DNA of 37,877 bases from Candidatus Methanogaster sp. (lineage in GTDB: Archaea > Halobacteriota > Methanosarcinia > Methanosarcinales > Methanogasteraceae): positions 11,759-49,635 of the forward strand of contig PQXF01000015.1 in NCBI GenBank assembly GCA_003194445.1, read 5' to 3'. Positions 1 through 8,305 of this stretch are shown here, in pieces (positions within the stretch are counted from its first letter, which is position 1; each line of letters opens with the position of its first letter). The translations under genes were made by a program, and so were the position numbers. The notes below the pieces were generated by a model. The model was not told the origin of the DNA. It did not search any database and saw only the letters and a program-made list of their open reading frames with translations.

Positions 1-1
1 G

Positions 2-79
2 GGATCTATGTCCCAAAGTCTTGCCGGTCTGGTATCAAGCGATTACTGGAACAATAGTGGCGGCTGGGCGGGTAAGTAG
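2..79 (+). CDS. C-terminal end of an unidentified protein (partial)
   Basis: The window opens inside a reading frame that ends at a TAG at 77-79. Its last 25 residues are rich in Ser, Gly and Trp (ending SSDYWNNSGGWAGK), which resembles a secreted or surface protein tail more than random sequence. No start is in view and no family can be assigned. The frame could also be chance. Confidence 0.25.
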   Translation, partial: GSMSQSLAGLVSSDYWNNSGGWAGK

Positions 80-211
80 TTTTTCATCGACAGTATAAGC
101 ACTGCGAAGCAGGTCATGTGTGTTTTTATTATTTTCAGGGAACGTCGGATTGTCTTACGCAACCACAATTTCCAGAATGGATCACTATCGATCTGAAAAG
201 TCGTTTACATC

Positions 212-287
212 GATAATCTGTGTCCATCTGCGTTAATCTGTGGCTGACACCGTTTTAGCCACAGATTAACACTAATTTCACTGATTA
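212..287. repeat. Palindromic intergenic repeat (CCACAGATTAAC type)
   Basis: A 14-base perfect inverted repeat, GTTAATCTGTGGCT (232-245) and its complement (257-270), with an 11-base loop. Both flanks carry further degenerate copies of the same words: ATAATCTGTGTCC at about 213-225 on the left, and CACTAATTTCACTGATTACAC on the right. Similar CCACAGATTAAC palindromes are scattered through intergenic DNA of many environmental prokaryotic genomes. The function is unknown. The rest of 80-350 shows nothing recognisable. Confidence 0.7.
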
Positions 288-350
288 CACCCATCTAATC
301 ATATTTGTATTTGCCGGGTTGGCATCATGTTTTCAACCGACCAGAATAAC

Positions 351-998
351 TTAAACACTCTCCCAATCAGCAAAGAATCTCTTTACTTCGTTCTCGTGCA
401 TCGACCTTATATATACAACAGTGCCCTGCAACACCCTGTATTCGAGGGAATTTTCACGTATTACATCCTTTGATCTCATCAAGACCAGCCAGTTGGTCCT
501 TGAAATGTTTTCCAGCGAATCATAGTACTCTTCTGCATCAAATCCGTCTCTGACCAGTTCCTCGTAGCTGTTTCCGGATCCCCTTAAAAGTTTCAGATAA
601 AATCTCACATTCTCCCTGACACCTTCCAGAGCCATACCCTCCATCTCTTCGTTATACGCCCGATCGAAATCATTCCCGGATAGGAAGAGGAGTATTATCC
701 TCACAACCTTCTTTGCTGCATCACTTATATCCTCTGCATAATCCGAGATCTCATTTTCCTCGTGTATCACGCTCTCTGCTATATTCAGGATGTCTTTCTC
801 CACTTTCAGGGTCTCCTCTTTCACCTGATCCATGTACATCCTCTTGTAGCCATCCTTCAACCTTTTTGGAATCAGGAATAATACAAGACCTTCCTCCCTC
901 TTTGTGATATCTCCAACTGCCTTAACTATCTCTTCTGTGGCTTTAGTGTTGTACTCATCGATAATTTTCCGTTTATCCTCGATGCCACCATCTGCCAT
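351..998 (-). CDS. Hypothetical helical cytosolic protein, last gene of the DUF58/VWA operon
   Basis: This encodes 215 residues with no signal peptide and no clear membrane segment. The composition is rich in Glu, Lys, Asp and Arg, and it is probably mostly alpha-helical. Only a short hydrophobic patch (VVRIILLFL, about residues 98-106) stands out. I do not recognise the family. The ATG follows the TGA of the upstream VWA gene by one base, so the two are almost certainly co-transcribed and probably translationally coupled. In DUF58/VWA operons the downstream genes often encode further envelope-associated or accessory factors, so a role alongside the VWA protein is inferred from position only. 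The stop is TAA. Confidence 0.75.
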   Translation of the reverse strand: MADGGIEDKRKIIDEYNTKATEEIVKAVGDITKREEGLVLFLIPKRLKDGYKRMYMDQVKEETLKVEKDILNIAESVIHEENEISDYAEDISDAAKKVVRIILLFLSGNDFDRAYNEEMEGMALEGVRENVRFYLKLLRGSGNSYEELVRDGFDAEEYYDSLENISRTNWLVLMRSKDVIRENSLEYRVLQGTVVYIRSMHENEVKRFFADWESV

Positions 999-999
999 C

Positions 1000-2802
1000 T
1001 CACAACTCGCCTCTTGCCCGGAGATAGTACAGCTCGAAGCCGGCGATAAACATCACAAGAATTATCAGGTAAGTCCATAACTCCTTCTCGACATCTGCTT
1101 TGACAAGATCCGGCGTCAGTGTGCGCGCCTCCTCCGACATCGGATGGATTGAGAGATCAGACTCCAGAGGGTCGTACAGATTCGCAGCAAGGTCATCATC
1201 TCTGATCCGGTACTCGCCGACCTCGTCAAAGAGCAGGTTATCAGTCTCCACAGTACCGGAAGGTGTGGTTACCTTCTGCACCTCACCAAGCGACATCATC
1301 CGCCCTGTTCTGACATTATATTCCTCGATTCCATGAACCCCGCTCATCCAGTCCACAATCTGCCTCCAGAAGATCGGATAATCGACTCTCGTGTGGAAAT
1401 CGTTCCATCTCGAGTCGCCTTCGCCAAATCCTGAGTAGAATACAGTGCCGGAACCGTGTTTCCGGTATGCAAGCATTGGAGAGTCGTCGTCTGCGATCAC
1501 TGTCACGATCGCGCCATCGGCTGGCTCGGATCTGAGATGCGCGATGGCTGAAACGTCCTCGAATGCGATATCCTTTGTGAATTCGGTGGGCATGCTTGTC
1601 TCCAGCGCGGCAGCCCCTGCTTTCTCGGATATCTGCACAGGCAGCAGTCCTTCAGTCTCGATATCGCCGAGGTCGCTTGATGCAAGGATCACAAGGCTTC
1701 CCCCGGACTGCACAAACGACGCGAGATCCTTAAACGTCCCCGGAAGAAGCGAAGTCTTTGTGATGTTTCCGATCACGACGAGATCATAATCATCGAAAGA
1801 CGGGAGAACCGGTGGTTTTACGATTGAACATTCGGTATCGGGAAGCGAATTGAGTGCAATCTTTGCAGGAGGGTTTTTAGTCTCGCTTACAACGAGAATC
1901 CTCCGTTTATCTACCGCGGGAATTGCGATGTAGGCGCGGTTATCGAGCCCAAGCGAGTCCTTCTGCTTTATAGATACGATCGTGGCACCCGGCTCGACAT
2001 CGGTGAGTGCGAAGAGTTCGCTTGTGTAAGCGGGCACGGTTACACTATCTGTGAGGGTCTTTTTGCCATTTCGGAGTATCTCGATCGGTACCGTTTTTTT
2101 ATCATCCATGTAATTTTTGATATTGCAAATATATTCATACGAATCTCCCTTCCGCTCCAGTTTGCCATACGTGATCCCGATGTTTTCGGCATCATTTCCG
2201 ACCTGCTTGTAGGCCACATCGATGCCATCCGCATTCGCAAGCATCTTTGAGGAGGCTATCGAGTCGCTATCGGCATTCGAGAAATCAGAGATCACAACGA
2301 TTGCACCCTTCTCGTCTTCGATCATGTTGGTCGCAAGGAGGATCGCATCCCCAATGCTTGCAGTGGTAGCAGCCGGTGCAAGACGGTTCAGCGTATCCTT
2401 CGCACCTGATCTGCCCCCGCGCTGGAGCACAACGACCGGGATATTCTTTGCCATGATGATACTCGTCCTTCCGCTGACGAACTTCTCTGCGGCGTCCTTT
2501 GCACGATCGAACCTGCTCGGGTTCTCTGCCTGCATCGATGCGGATGCGTCAATGATTATCACAGTGTGGTCAGCGCGCACGGTCTCGTTTGCGATGTAGA
2601 ATGGAGCCGCCATCGTAAGCGTCAGCAGGATCAGGAAGAGCAGTTGCATGAGCATCAGCGGATCCCTGATGATCTTCCTGAGCATCGTCTCGTATCGATG
2701 CTCTTTTCGCTCCGCATCCAGGATAAACATCAGCGACGGGATCTTTATGTCACGGGGCTTTGGTTTGATCAGATACAGGATTACAATCGGTATAAGACTC
2801 AA
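1000..2802 (-). CDS. BatA-like membrane protein with von Willebrand factor A domain
   Basis: This encodes 600 residues from an in-frame TTG. The N-terminus holds two membrane helices (about 1-12 and 50-70), as in BatA/aerotolerance-regulator N-terminal domains. A VWA domain follows with the metal-ion-dependent adhesion motif DASASM (about 85-90). A long extracytoplasmic region comes next, then a C-terminal helix (about 575-592) and a short basic tail. VWA proteins of this type usually act with DUF58 proteins and a MoxR ATPase in assembly or stress functions at the membrane; no MoxR is present here. The start is doubtful. Upstream residues GGIGTAFANPLALLGL are in frame and look like the true N-terminus, but have no start codon. 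An ATG at 2858 would join them if the G run at 2845-2850 had one more base. Confidence 0.87.
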   Translation of the reverse strand: MSLIPIVILYLIKPKPRDIKIPSLMFILDAERKEHRYETMLRKIIRDPLMLMQLLFLILLTLTMAAPFYIANETVRADHTVIIIDASASMQAENPSRFDRAKDAAEKFVSGRTSIIMAKNIPVVVLQRGGRSGAKDTLNRLAPAATTASIGDAILLATNMIEDEKGAIVVISDFSNADSDSIASSKMLANADGIDVAYKQVGNDAENIGITYGKLERKGDSYEYICNIKNYMDDKKTVPIEILRNGKKTLTDSVTVPAYTSELFALTDVEPGATIVSIKQKDSLGLDNRAYIAIPAVDKRRILVVSETKNPPAKIALNSLPDTECSIVKPPVLPSFDDYDLVVIGNITKTSLLPGTFKDLASFVQSGGSLVILASSDLGDIETEGLLPVQISEKAGAAALETSMPTEFTKDIAFEDVSAIAHLRSEPADGAIVTVIADDDSPMLAYRKHGSGTVFYSGFGEGDSRWNDFHTRVDYPIFWRQIVDWMSGVHGIEEYNVRTGRMMSLGEVQKVTTPSGTVETDNLLFDEVGEYRIRDDDLAANLYDPLESDLSIHPMSEEARTLTPDLVKADVEKELWTYLIILVMFIAGFELYYLRARGEL

Positions 2803-2866
2803 AAGGCCAAGAAGTGCCAGTGGATTTGCAAATGCCGTCCCAATCCCCCCATATCCATTATTTATC

Positions 2867-3724
2867 CTATCTCGCCCTCACTGCCTCAAAGAACGCATCA
2901 AATATCGGAACGTTCGTCCCGAAAGATAAGTAATCTGCCCCGATGTGCATGCAGGTCGATCGTACTCCTTCAAAATGATCATCAAGCAGCTTTCTGTACT
3001 CTTCTTTCATCTTCGGACTGATGTAGGTCTTTCTGACCATATTCGTCTCCATATCATGCAATTTCACATCTCCTGCGATGGTAAGGTCATGTTCGGCAGG
3101 ATCGAAGACCGAGATCACGATTAGATCATTCGGTGCAAGCCGGTATAATCCGGCACGTATCGAGTCGAGATCGGTTAAGAAGTCTGATATGACTATGACA
3201 AGCGATTTTGATCGTATCATCTTTCCGTACTGCTGGGTGCAGTGATCGAATTTCGTTTCACCTTCCAACGGTGTCCGGTTCAGTCTGTCGATCGTATGAA
3301 GCAGGTACCCGCGCCCTCGTTTCGGAGGCGTGATATCGATACTCTCTCCAAACGTCGATATTGCGAACTTCTCGTTCTCTCTTGTCACCAGGTAACCGAA
3401 TCCACACGCAAGCATCGCGGCATAATCAAACTTTGTCATCCCATTGCTCGAATAATCCATGCTCATGCTCGAATCGAGGAGTATGTGTGTTGTTATATTC
3501 TTCTCTTCCTCGAATTTGCGGATGTAGAGTTTCTCGGTCCGCCCATACACCCGCCAGTCGATAGTCCTGATATCATCACCGGGCATATACTCGCGATACC
3601 CCACGATCTCGATCCCCTTCCCCTGTAATACAGCCCGCCTGCTGCCCGCATACACGCTTGATACGCGCTTGCGCACCATGAGCGAGAATCGATTCAGTTG
3701 GTTGAAGAACTCGGTATCGATCAT
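2867..3724 (-). CDS. DUF58 domain protein
   Basis: This encodes 285 residues with no membrane segment. It carries the DUF58 signature: REYMPGDDIRTIDW (about 44-57), then LYIRKFEEE, then a VWA-like LDSSMSM (about 83-89). The remaining fold is the usual Rossmann-like VWA layout, with VIVISDFLTDLDSIR near 175. The family is widespread next to MoxR ATPases and VWA membrane proteins, and its biochemistry is poorly defined. The ATG at 3722-3724 lies about 30 bases downstream of a TATA-like box, so the message is probably nearly leaderless. The stop (TAG) lies just before the presumed start of the VWA gene, so this is the first gene of a three-gene operon. Confidence 0.9.
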   Translation of the reverse strand: MIDTEFFNQLNRFSLMVRKRVSSVYAGSRRAVLQGKGIEIVGYREYMPGDDIRTIDWRVYGRTEKLYIRKFEEEKNITTHILLDSSMSMDYSSNGMTKFDYAAMLACGFGYLVTRENEKFAISTFGESIDITPPKRGRGYLLHTIDRLNRTPLEGETKFDHCTQQYGKMIRSKSLVIVISDFLTDLDSIRAGLYRLAPNDLIVISVFDPAEHDLTIAGDVKLHDMETNMVRKTYISPKMKEEYRKLLDDHFEGVRSTCMHIGADYLSFGTNVPIFDAFFEAVRAR

Positions 3725-3748
3725 CGTGACTTATTATGTGACCGCGGG

Positions 3749-3760
3749 TGTATAAATATG
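3749..3760 (-). promoter_or_regulatory. Archaeal TATA-like box for the DUF58 operon
   Basis: Read on the minus strand the sequence is CATATTTATACA, centred about 30 bases before the ATG at 3724. That matches the TATA-to-start distance expected for archaeal transcription with a very short leader. Inference from motif and spacing only. Confidence 0.5.
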
Positions 3761-3859
3761 ATTGTTGCACTTGCATGCTGACTGTTGGATTTGATCTATG
3801 CATCGCCAGTCTTAAGAGGTTAACGAACGAGCAGAACTAAAGTCACACGAAAGTGACAG

Positions 3860-4090
3860 ATGATCATGCTAACAGTAACCACCCTTGTAAACGTGCAGAA
3901 CATGTCTTCAGTCGAGCAGGTAGTGATAGGTGGGATGCTTGCAACGATCTCCTTGATCATATCGCTATCCATGGCTGAAGTCCTTGTCGAATCGAAGTGG
4001 TGGAACAAGTGGGCATCGAACACGCTTGAGATCTGTAATACCCCGCTGCTCGTGGTTTTCGCGGCGATTGTTGCGCTTAAGATACTGTGA
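3860..4090 (+). CDS. Small two-helix membrane protein
   Basis: This encodes 76 residues with two hydrophobic segments: about 20-43 (VVIGGMLATISLIISLSMAEVL) and 61-75 (PLLVVFAAIVALKIL). They are joined by a short loop holding ESKWWNKW. No family is recognised. It stands alone between minus-strand genes. A 5-base-pair inverted repeat, GTCAC ... GTGAC (3842-3857), lies directly before the ATG and could be an operator or a leader hairpin. Length, hydrophobic pattern and a GC hairpin just after the stop support a real gene, but there is no recognised homolog to confirm it. Confidence 0.55.
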   Translation: MIMLTVTTLVNVQNMSSVEQVVIGGMLATISLIISLSMAEVLVESKWWNKWASNTLEICNTPLLVVFAAIVALKIL

Positions 4091-4117
4091 CGCCCCAGTT
4101 ACGGATAGCGGGGTTTT
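4091..4117 (+). terminator. Possible terminator after the small membrane protein
   Basis: A short stem CCCC/GGGG (4093-4096 with 4110-4113) is followed directly by TTTT, one base after the TGA at 4088-4090. The stem is only about five base pairs, so the call is weak. Confidence 0.3.
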
Positions 4118-4142
4118 CCGCCGCACATCTATCCATTAAGTA

Positions 4143-4925
4143 CTATGGTATGTAGGGTAGCAATCCGAAGAGAAGAACATTGACCATGCCGTGTATCGCC
4201 GTTACAAACGGCAGACTTCCTGTTTTCTGGTATAGATATCCTATGATAAGCCCTGCGGCAGTTGCGAACAACAGTTCATACACCGAGCCATAGCCGGAAT
4301 GCATGACTCCAAATAAGACGCTTGTCATAAGAAGCCCGTTACATACCCCTACCGATTGCTGAAGTTTCGTCTGGAGTATCGATCTGAAGATCAGTTCCTC
4401 AACCAGCCCCACAAATACAAACATGATGATTACAAGTGTCAACATGTCTGCGATTCCAAGTTTCGGTATCAGAGGTTCCGGATGGATGATCTGGTACTCG
4501 ACCCATGCCAGTACTGCACCAATAATCAGTGCGAGGGGGATGTAACGATGCAAATTCCTCATATCCATCCCGATATCATCAAATGACGCATTTTGGTACC
4601 TGAGAACAAGGTAGATCGATATGAACAATGGGCTGTAGATTAATGGATACCAGTACAGCGTCATCGTGAAGAAAAATGGCATCACGATATTGATGATCCT
4701 GAGTTGTAACAACAGCAGCAATGCTTGAAGAATCTGCTTGTCCAGCACTATCTGATCGGTTTCTCCGCCTTTTATGAACATCGAGACGATGATCATCTGC
4801 AGATTGAGGATGTGAACCGCCACGCCAAGAGTGACATTTCCTGTGAATATGAGCAGTTCGCCAAGCGCGATCATAATCATAGAGACGACCGCGATCCGGT
4901 GGTGAGTCCCTACAGTTTTGTTCAT
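4143..4925 (-). CDS. CPBP (CAAX protease/bacteriocin-processing) family membrane protease
   Basis: This encodes 260 residues with about seven or eight hydrophobic helices. The C-terminal half has the three conserved CPBP patches: VEELIFR (Glu pair about 176-177), FGVMHSG (His about 209) and HGMVN (His about 245). Together these form the metal site of Rce1-like intramembrane proteases. In prokaryotes such proteins process peptides or act in self-immunity; the substrate here is unknown. I chose the ATG at 4923-4925 (MNKTVG). The open frame continues upstream, but that part is Cys- and His-rich, not membrane-like, and runs into the start of the divergent cca gene. The stop is TAG. Confidence 0.85.
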   Translation of the reverse strand: MNKTVGTHHRIAVVSMIMIALGELLIFTGNVTLGVAVHILNLQMIIVSMFIKGGETDQIVLDKQILQALLLLLQLRIINIVMPFFFTMTLYWYPLIYSPLFISIYLVLRYQNASFDDIGMDMRNLHRYIPLALIIGAVLAWVEYQIIHPEPLIPKLGIADMLTLVIIMFVFVGLVEELIFRSILQTKLQQSVGVCNGLLMTSVLFGVMHSGYGSVYELLFATAAGLIIGYLYQKTGSLPFVTAIHGMVNVLLFGLLPYIP

Positions 4926-5062
4926 GTTACAGGTTGAGTGTTGACCGGAGTTACAATAAATCCGACCAATACAAGAGGCGACTCTGTTCCATCGTGATGA
5001 AGCATTAAAGAAACATAAACACCAATGAGACCCGTAACAACGTATGGGAATGGTGCAAAATA

Positions 5063-6442
5063 ATGCAAAGTGAAATCCGGACAATCCTTGCTACCGTCCT
5101 TGATAGGATTAAACCCACTCCCGTAGAGCGCGATGAACTTGCGAAACTCGCACGCAGGATTGCGGGGTATGTCGAGGAAGAGGGTGTGCCCTGCGAATTG
5201 GTCGGATCTGCGGCACGAAATACGTGGATTTCCGGAGAACATGATCTGGACCTCTTCCTGATGTTCCCGGCCACGTTAAATAGAGATGAGCTGGAGGACG
5301 AGGGGTTACGTATCGCAAAATCAGTAGCAGAGCGTTCAGACAGTTATGAAATACGGTATGCGGAGCATCCTTACGTTCATGGCAGATTTGATGGCTATCG
5401 GGTCGATCTTGTGCCGTGTTACCGGTTATCCAGCGCGAATGAACTTAAATCAGCGGTAGATCGAACTCCTTTTCACAATAAGTACATCTTATCTAAGATT
5501 GGCGGATTGGAGGATGATGTGCTGCTGCTCAAGCAATTTATGAAGCGTGCTGACGTTTACGGATCCGAACTTCGGGTGTGTGGATTCTCGGGACTCCTCT
5601 GCGAGTTATTAATCCTCCATTACGGCTCGTTTCAGGGGGTGCTCGATGCTGCATGCGACTGGAGGGACGGTCTGCTGATCGAGCCAGGAGATGGTGGCAC
5701 GTCCCAGCGTTCCCAGGATGCCGGGATCGGTCACGGCGGGGTCTGGGAGCCACTCTACGTGATCGATCCAACCGACCCGAACCGCAACGTTGCAGCCGCG
5801 CTCTCGCTCGACCAGTTCTATGTCTTTGTTGATGCGGCACGCGGGTTTCTGGCAGAGCCGTCGATCGAATACTTCTTTGCAGAACCTGCCCCCCGCATCG
5901 ATAAACCGGAGATAGTGGCGGCAATGGATGCGAGGGGAACTGATCTGCTTGCAATCGTCTTTGAGATCCCTGATATGGTCGAGGACATCGTATATCCGCA
6001 GCTATACAAGATGCAAGAGTCGGTACTCGCTCTGCTATCAGAGCACGAATTCGCGGTACACGGAAGTGCCGCAACCGTTCTGCCTGCGAGCGAGACCACA
6101 GATACCGTGGTGCTGTTAATCGAACTTGTGTCCGGGAAGCTCCCGCCGCTTCGGAAACACGCTGGTCCGCCTGCATATATGCGGAAACATGCAGAACGGT
6201 TCAAGATGAAGCTTGCAGGCGAAGATACATTTTCTAATGTGTACATCAAGGACGGTCGGTATGTTGTCGATCTCTGCCGGACGTACCGATCAGCAAAAGA
6301 CCTACTTATGTCCGAACTTCATTCCCGCGCGCTTGGGAAACAGTTGCGCAAGGAAGCCCGCGAGGGGTATGCTGTGCTTGAGGGGCGAGAGATCATCGAC
6401 GCGGTCGATCTTGCGTTTTTGAGCAAGTATTTCAAGAAATGA
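5063..6442 (+). CDS. cca: Archaeal class I CCA-adding tRNA nucleotidyltransferase
   Basis: This encodes 459 residues, the normal length for archaeal CCA enzymes. It adds or repairs the 3' CCA of tRNAs using CTP and ATP. The nucleotidyltransferase signature GSAARNTWISGEHDLDLF spans about residues 48-65, with metal-binding Asp61 and Asp63. The third carboxylate lies in YRVDLVPCY (Asp114). The central and C-terminal tRNA-binding regions follow, including RTPFHNKYI and a C-terminal half of the usual kind. The gene is the only clearly intact housekeeping gene on the plus strand in this part. It is divergent from the CPBP protease gene with a 137-base gap, and ends TGA just before the damaged MNT gene. 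Confidence 0.95.
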   Translation: MQSEIRTILATVLDRIKPTPVERDELAKLARRIAGYVEEEGVPCELVGSAARNTWISGEHDLDLFLMFPATLNRDELEDEGLRIAKSVAERSDSYEIRYAEHPYVHGRFDGYRVDLVPCYRLSSANELKSAVDRTPFHNKYILSKIGGLEDDVLLLKQFMKRADVYGSELRVCGFSGLLCELLILHYGSFQGVLDAACDWRDGLLIEPGDGGTSQRSQDAGIGHGGVWEPLYVIDPTDPNRNVAAALSLDQFYVFVDAARGFLAEPSIEYFFAEPAPRIDKPEIVAAMDARGTDLLAIVFEIPDMVEDIVYPQLYKMQESVLALLSEHEFAVHGSAATVLPASETTDTVVLLIELVSGKLPPLRKHAGPPAYMRKHAERFKMKLAGEDTFSNVYIKDGRYVVDLCRTYRSAKDLLMSELHSRALGKQLRKEAREGYAVLEGREIIDAVDLAFLSKYFKK

Positions 6443-6449
6443 TAAAAGT

Positions 6450-6819
6450 GTGGGCAGGTGCTTTAGAGTGGTCAATATACATTCCAGGAAACCGCTGACA
6501 TCCGGCCCTATCAAAGAGATCATCAAGGAACTGAAGAGCGGACTGGAAAAGAAATATGGAAAGCCAGCTTATAAGTATACTGCTATTTGGCTCGTATGCG
6601 AGTGGAGAAGAAACCGAAGACTCGGATATGGACATAGCTATTATCCTTGAGGATTTCAACCATGCATGCACCGAGATTGAAAGAACTGGTGACATAGTCT
6701 CTTCATTATCTCTGAAATTCGATACCCTCATCTCACTCGTTCCTATAAAAGAAAAGGACTGGCTTGAGAGAAAGACTGCCTTAATCTCCAATATAAAGCG
6801 TGAAGGTGTGATGGGATGA
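6450..6819 (+). pseudogene. MNT-type minimal nucleotidyltransferase, frameshifted
   Basis: Two frames together make one MNT domain protein. The first (GTG at 6450) gives the usual N-terminal helix, ending IIKELKSGLEKKYGK. The second, open from 6556, gives LISILLFGSYASGEETEDSD with the catalytic GSYASGEE...DSDMD motif. Removing one base at about 6564-6566 (AAGCCAGCTT to AAGCAGCTT) would join them smoothly as KKYGKQLISILLFGS. MNT proteins pair with HEPN proteins and can AMPylate them as antitoxins. The ATG at 6556 could in principle make an 87-residue protein that keeps the active site but lacks the first helix. The HEPN partner overlaps the stop by ATGA. Confidence 0.75.
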
Positions 6820-7190
6820 ATGCAGAGATTGATGCACTCTTAAAGATGGCCGATAAAAGCATTGGAGGTGCCAGACTGTTATTTGAAGATGGGTTGTAGG
6901 GGTTCGCTGTTCCAAGGTCATATTATGCCATGTTCTATCTGGCAACAGCAGTTCTGCTAACAAAAGACCTGAATTTTTCGAAACACAAAGCTGTAGTCGC
7001 CGCCTTTGGTCGGCATTTTGTCAAAACGAATATTTTCGACCATAAGTTTCACAAGTATCCGGTAGAATCTTTTGAACAAAGGCAGATAGGGGATTACGAG
7101 CCATTAGAAGAGATCACAAAGAAAATCGCAGAGAAGAGTATTGGAATGGCGGTAGAATTTTTAGATGCTGCCAAAAGAGTATTTTGCTGA
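6816..7190 (+). pseudogene. HEPN domain protein interrupted by an in-frame TAG
   Basis: The frame starts at an ATG overlapping the MNT stop (ATGA) and encodes a HEPN four-helix protein of about 124 residues. It includes the conserved block AVPRSYYAMFYLA and SKHKAVVAAFGRHFVKT. At codon 28 (6897-6899) there is a TAG, where relatives usually have an aromatic residue in a GYYDFA-like context (here GL-stop-GFAV). HEPN partners of MNT proteins are RNase-like toxins or regulators. With the frameshift in its partner, decay is the simplest reading. Readthrough or pyrrolysine insertion cannot be excluded, but TAG ends several clearly normal genes in this window. An ATG at 6930 could restart translation but would omit helix 1. 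Confidence 0.75.
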
Positions 7191-7240
7191 AAATAGCAAT
7201 AAATGATAACGGCGTGGGCATGCTCTCCCTTCCACATACC

Positions 7241-8293
7241 TCATCGCTTAAGCGCCCGCCATCCCCCAACTACCAGAAGCGCTATCGCAGCTGCCACGAT
7301 CCACGACTTGTTCGCCAGAAGCTTCTCTGAAAACGGTACCTTCGGAGCCACAGCGACCCCGATCTGCATGGAGTCCGAGATCCGGACATCACCATCCTCG
7401 TCCTTGAACCTGATCCCTGTGCTCAGGTCATATACCTTTGGAACCGTGCTTCGGTCGGTGCTGACGCGGAAGTGTGCGGTCACGGACTCGCCAGGCGCAA
7501 TTGTTCCGATGCGCTTCTGATTAGAAACCGCAGTAAATGGCAGCATATCGCTTATTCGAGCGATCGCGTCTGTTGCGATCTCTTCACCGGTATTCTTGTA
7601 GGTGATGTTTAAAAATCCAGTCCCTTCGACCTGCATCCCGGATACAACGTCGGTGACCTCGAAGTCAGACTCTTTCGCAACCGCGATCATTATGGTATGG
7701 TTCTGTGTCCCGGTCGTATTCCAGTAATTGATATCCGGCTTATCAGGGGTGCCACTCACCTGCACATTCCGGATGTGGTCGTAACAGGTCTCCACACGCA
7801 AGAGATATGTTCCGGCGGGTGCATCGTCATCGATATGGATCGGAAACCGTGCCGTTCCGATTTTGCCAGCTTCGATGGACTCGATATTCCAAACGTCTGC
7901 AATGACATCGACAGGCGAACTGTCTGCAAAGAGCACGACATTAACATGGTCTGCACAAGATTTTTCGATCTCGACATCCAGTTCGGCTGCAGCAAGTAGA
8001 ATCTCGTCGTCATAGTTCTTCTTGTCACTGGAATCTAGATATTGATCGCCCTTGATTCTGTAGATCGCCCCATAATTCTGGAGCGTTATCTCGAGTACCG
8101 CATCCTCGCCGCGATCTAACTCACGATCTCCGACAAGCGTCGCGATCAGGTATGGCTCGCCTGTGACATCGTAGTAATTCGTGGACAGTGTGTAGCTCTC
8201 CGGGATGTACTCGCTTCCGACCGCAACCGGAACAGGAGCCGCGAGCAATAAGGCGGCTGCGATGATAGTAATTATGGCAGTCTTCGTTTGCAC
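7241..8293 (-). CDS. COG1361-type exported envelope protein (second paralog)
   Basis: This encodes 350 residues from a GTG preceded by AGGTGATC. A signal peptide (about 1-26, ending VAVGSEY) is followed by beta-rich extracellular domains and a C-terminal membrane helix (about 327-345) with a basic tail (WRALKR). The second half has CARDB/COG1361 wording: FLNITYKNTGEEIATDA, then IGTIAPGESVTAHFRV. It begins 12 bases after the stop of its paralog, and the two share the same order of blocks (NYYDV...P, LVGD.ELDRG, ITYKNTGEE.AT.A). In archaea such proteins often lie beside RND exporters of the HAE3 type and may act as their extracytoplasmic partner. That role is inferred from position. Confidence 0.85.
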   Translation of the reverse strand: MQTKTAIITIIAAALLLAAPVPVAVGSEYIPESYTLSTNYYDVTGEPYLIATLVGDRELDRGEDAVLEITLQNYGAIYRIKGDQYLDSSDKKNYDDEILLAAAELDVEIEKSCADHVNVVLFADSSPVDVIADVWNIESIEAGKIGTARFPIHIDDDAPAGTYLLRVETCYDHIRNVQVSGTPDKPDINYWNTTGTQNHTIMIAVAKESDFEVTDVVSGMQVEGTGFLNITYKNTGEEIATDAIARISDMLPFTAVSNQKRIGTIAPGESVTAHFRVSTDRSTVPKVYDLSTGIRFKDEDGDVRISDSMQIGVAVAPKVPFSEKLLANKSWIVAAAIALLVVGGWRALKR

Positions 8294-8305
8294 CGGATCA
8301 CCTGC

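Noticed and set aside
4926-5084. N-terminal extension of the CPBP protease frame to 5084
   Set aside because: The extension is Cys- and His-rich, lacks membrane character and overlaps the start of cca; the ATG at 4925 gives a normal family N-terminus.
5538-6176. Arg-rich minus-strand frame inside cca
   Set aside because: It is antisense to a well-supported gene, and its composition is typical of a shadow frame.
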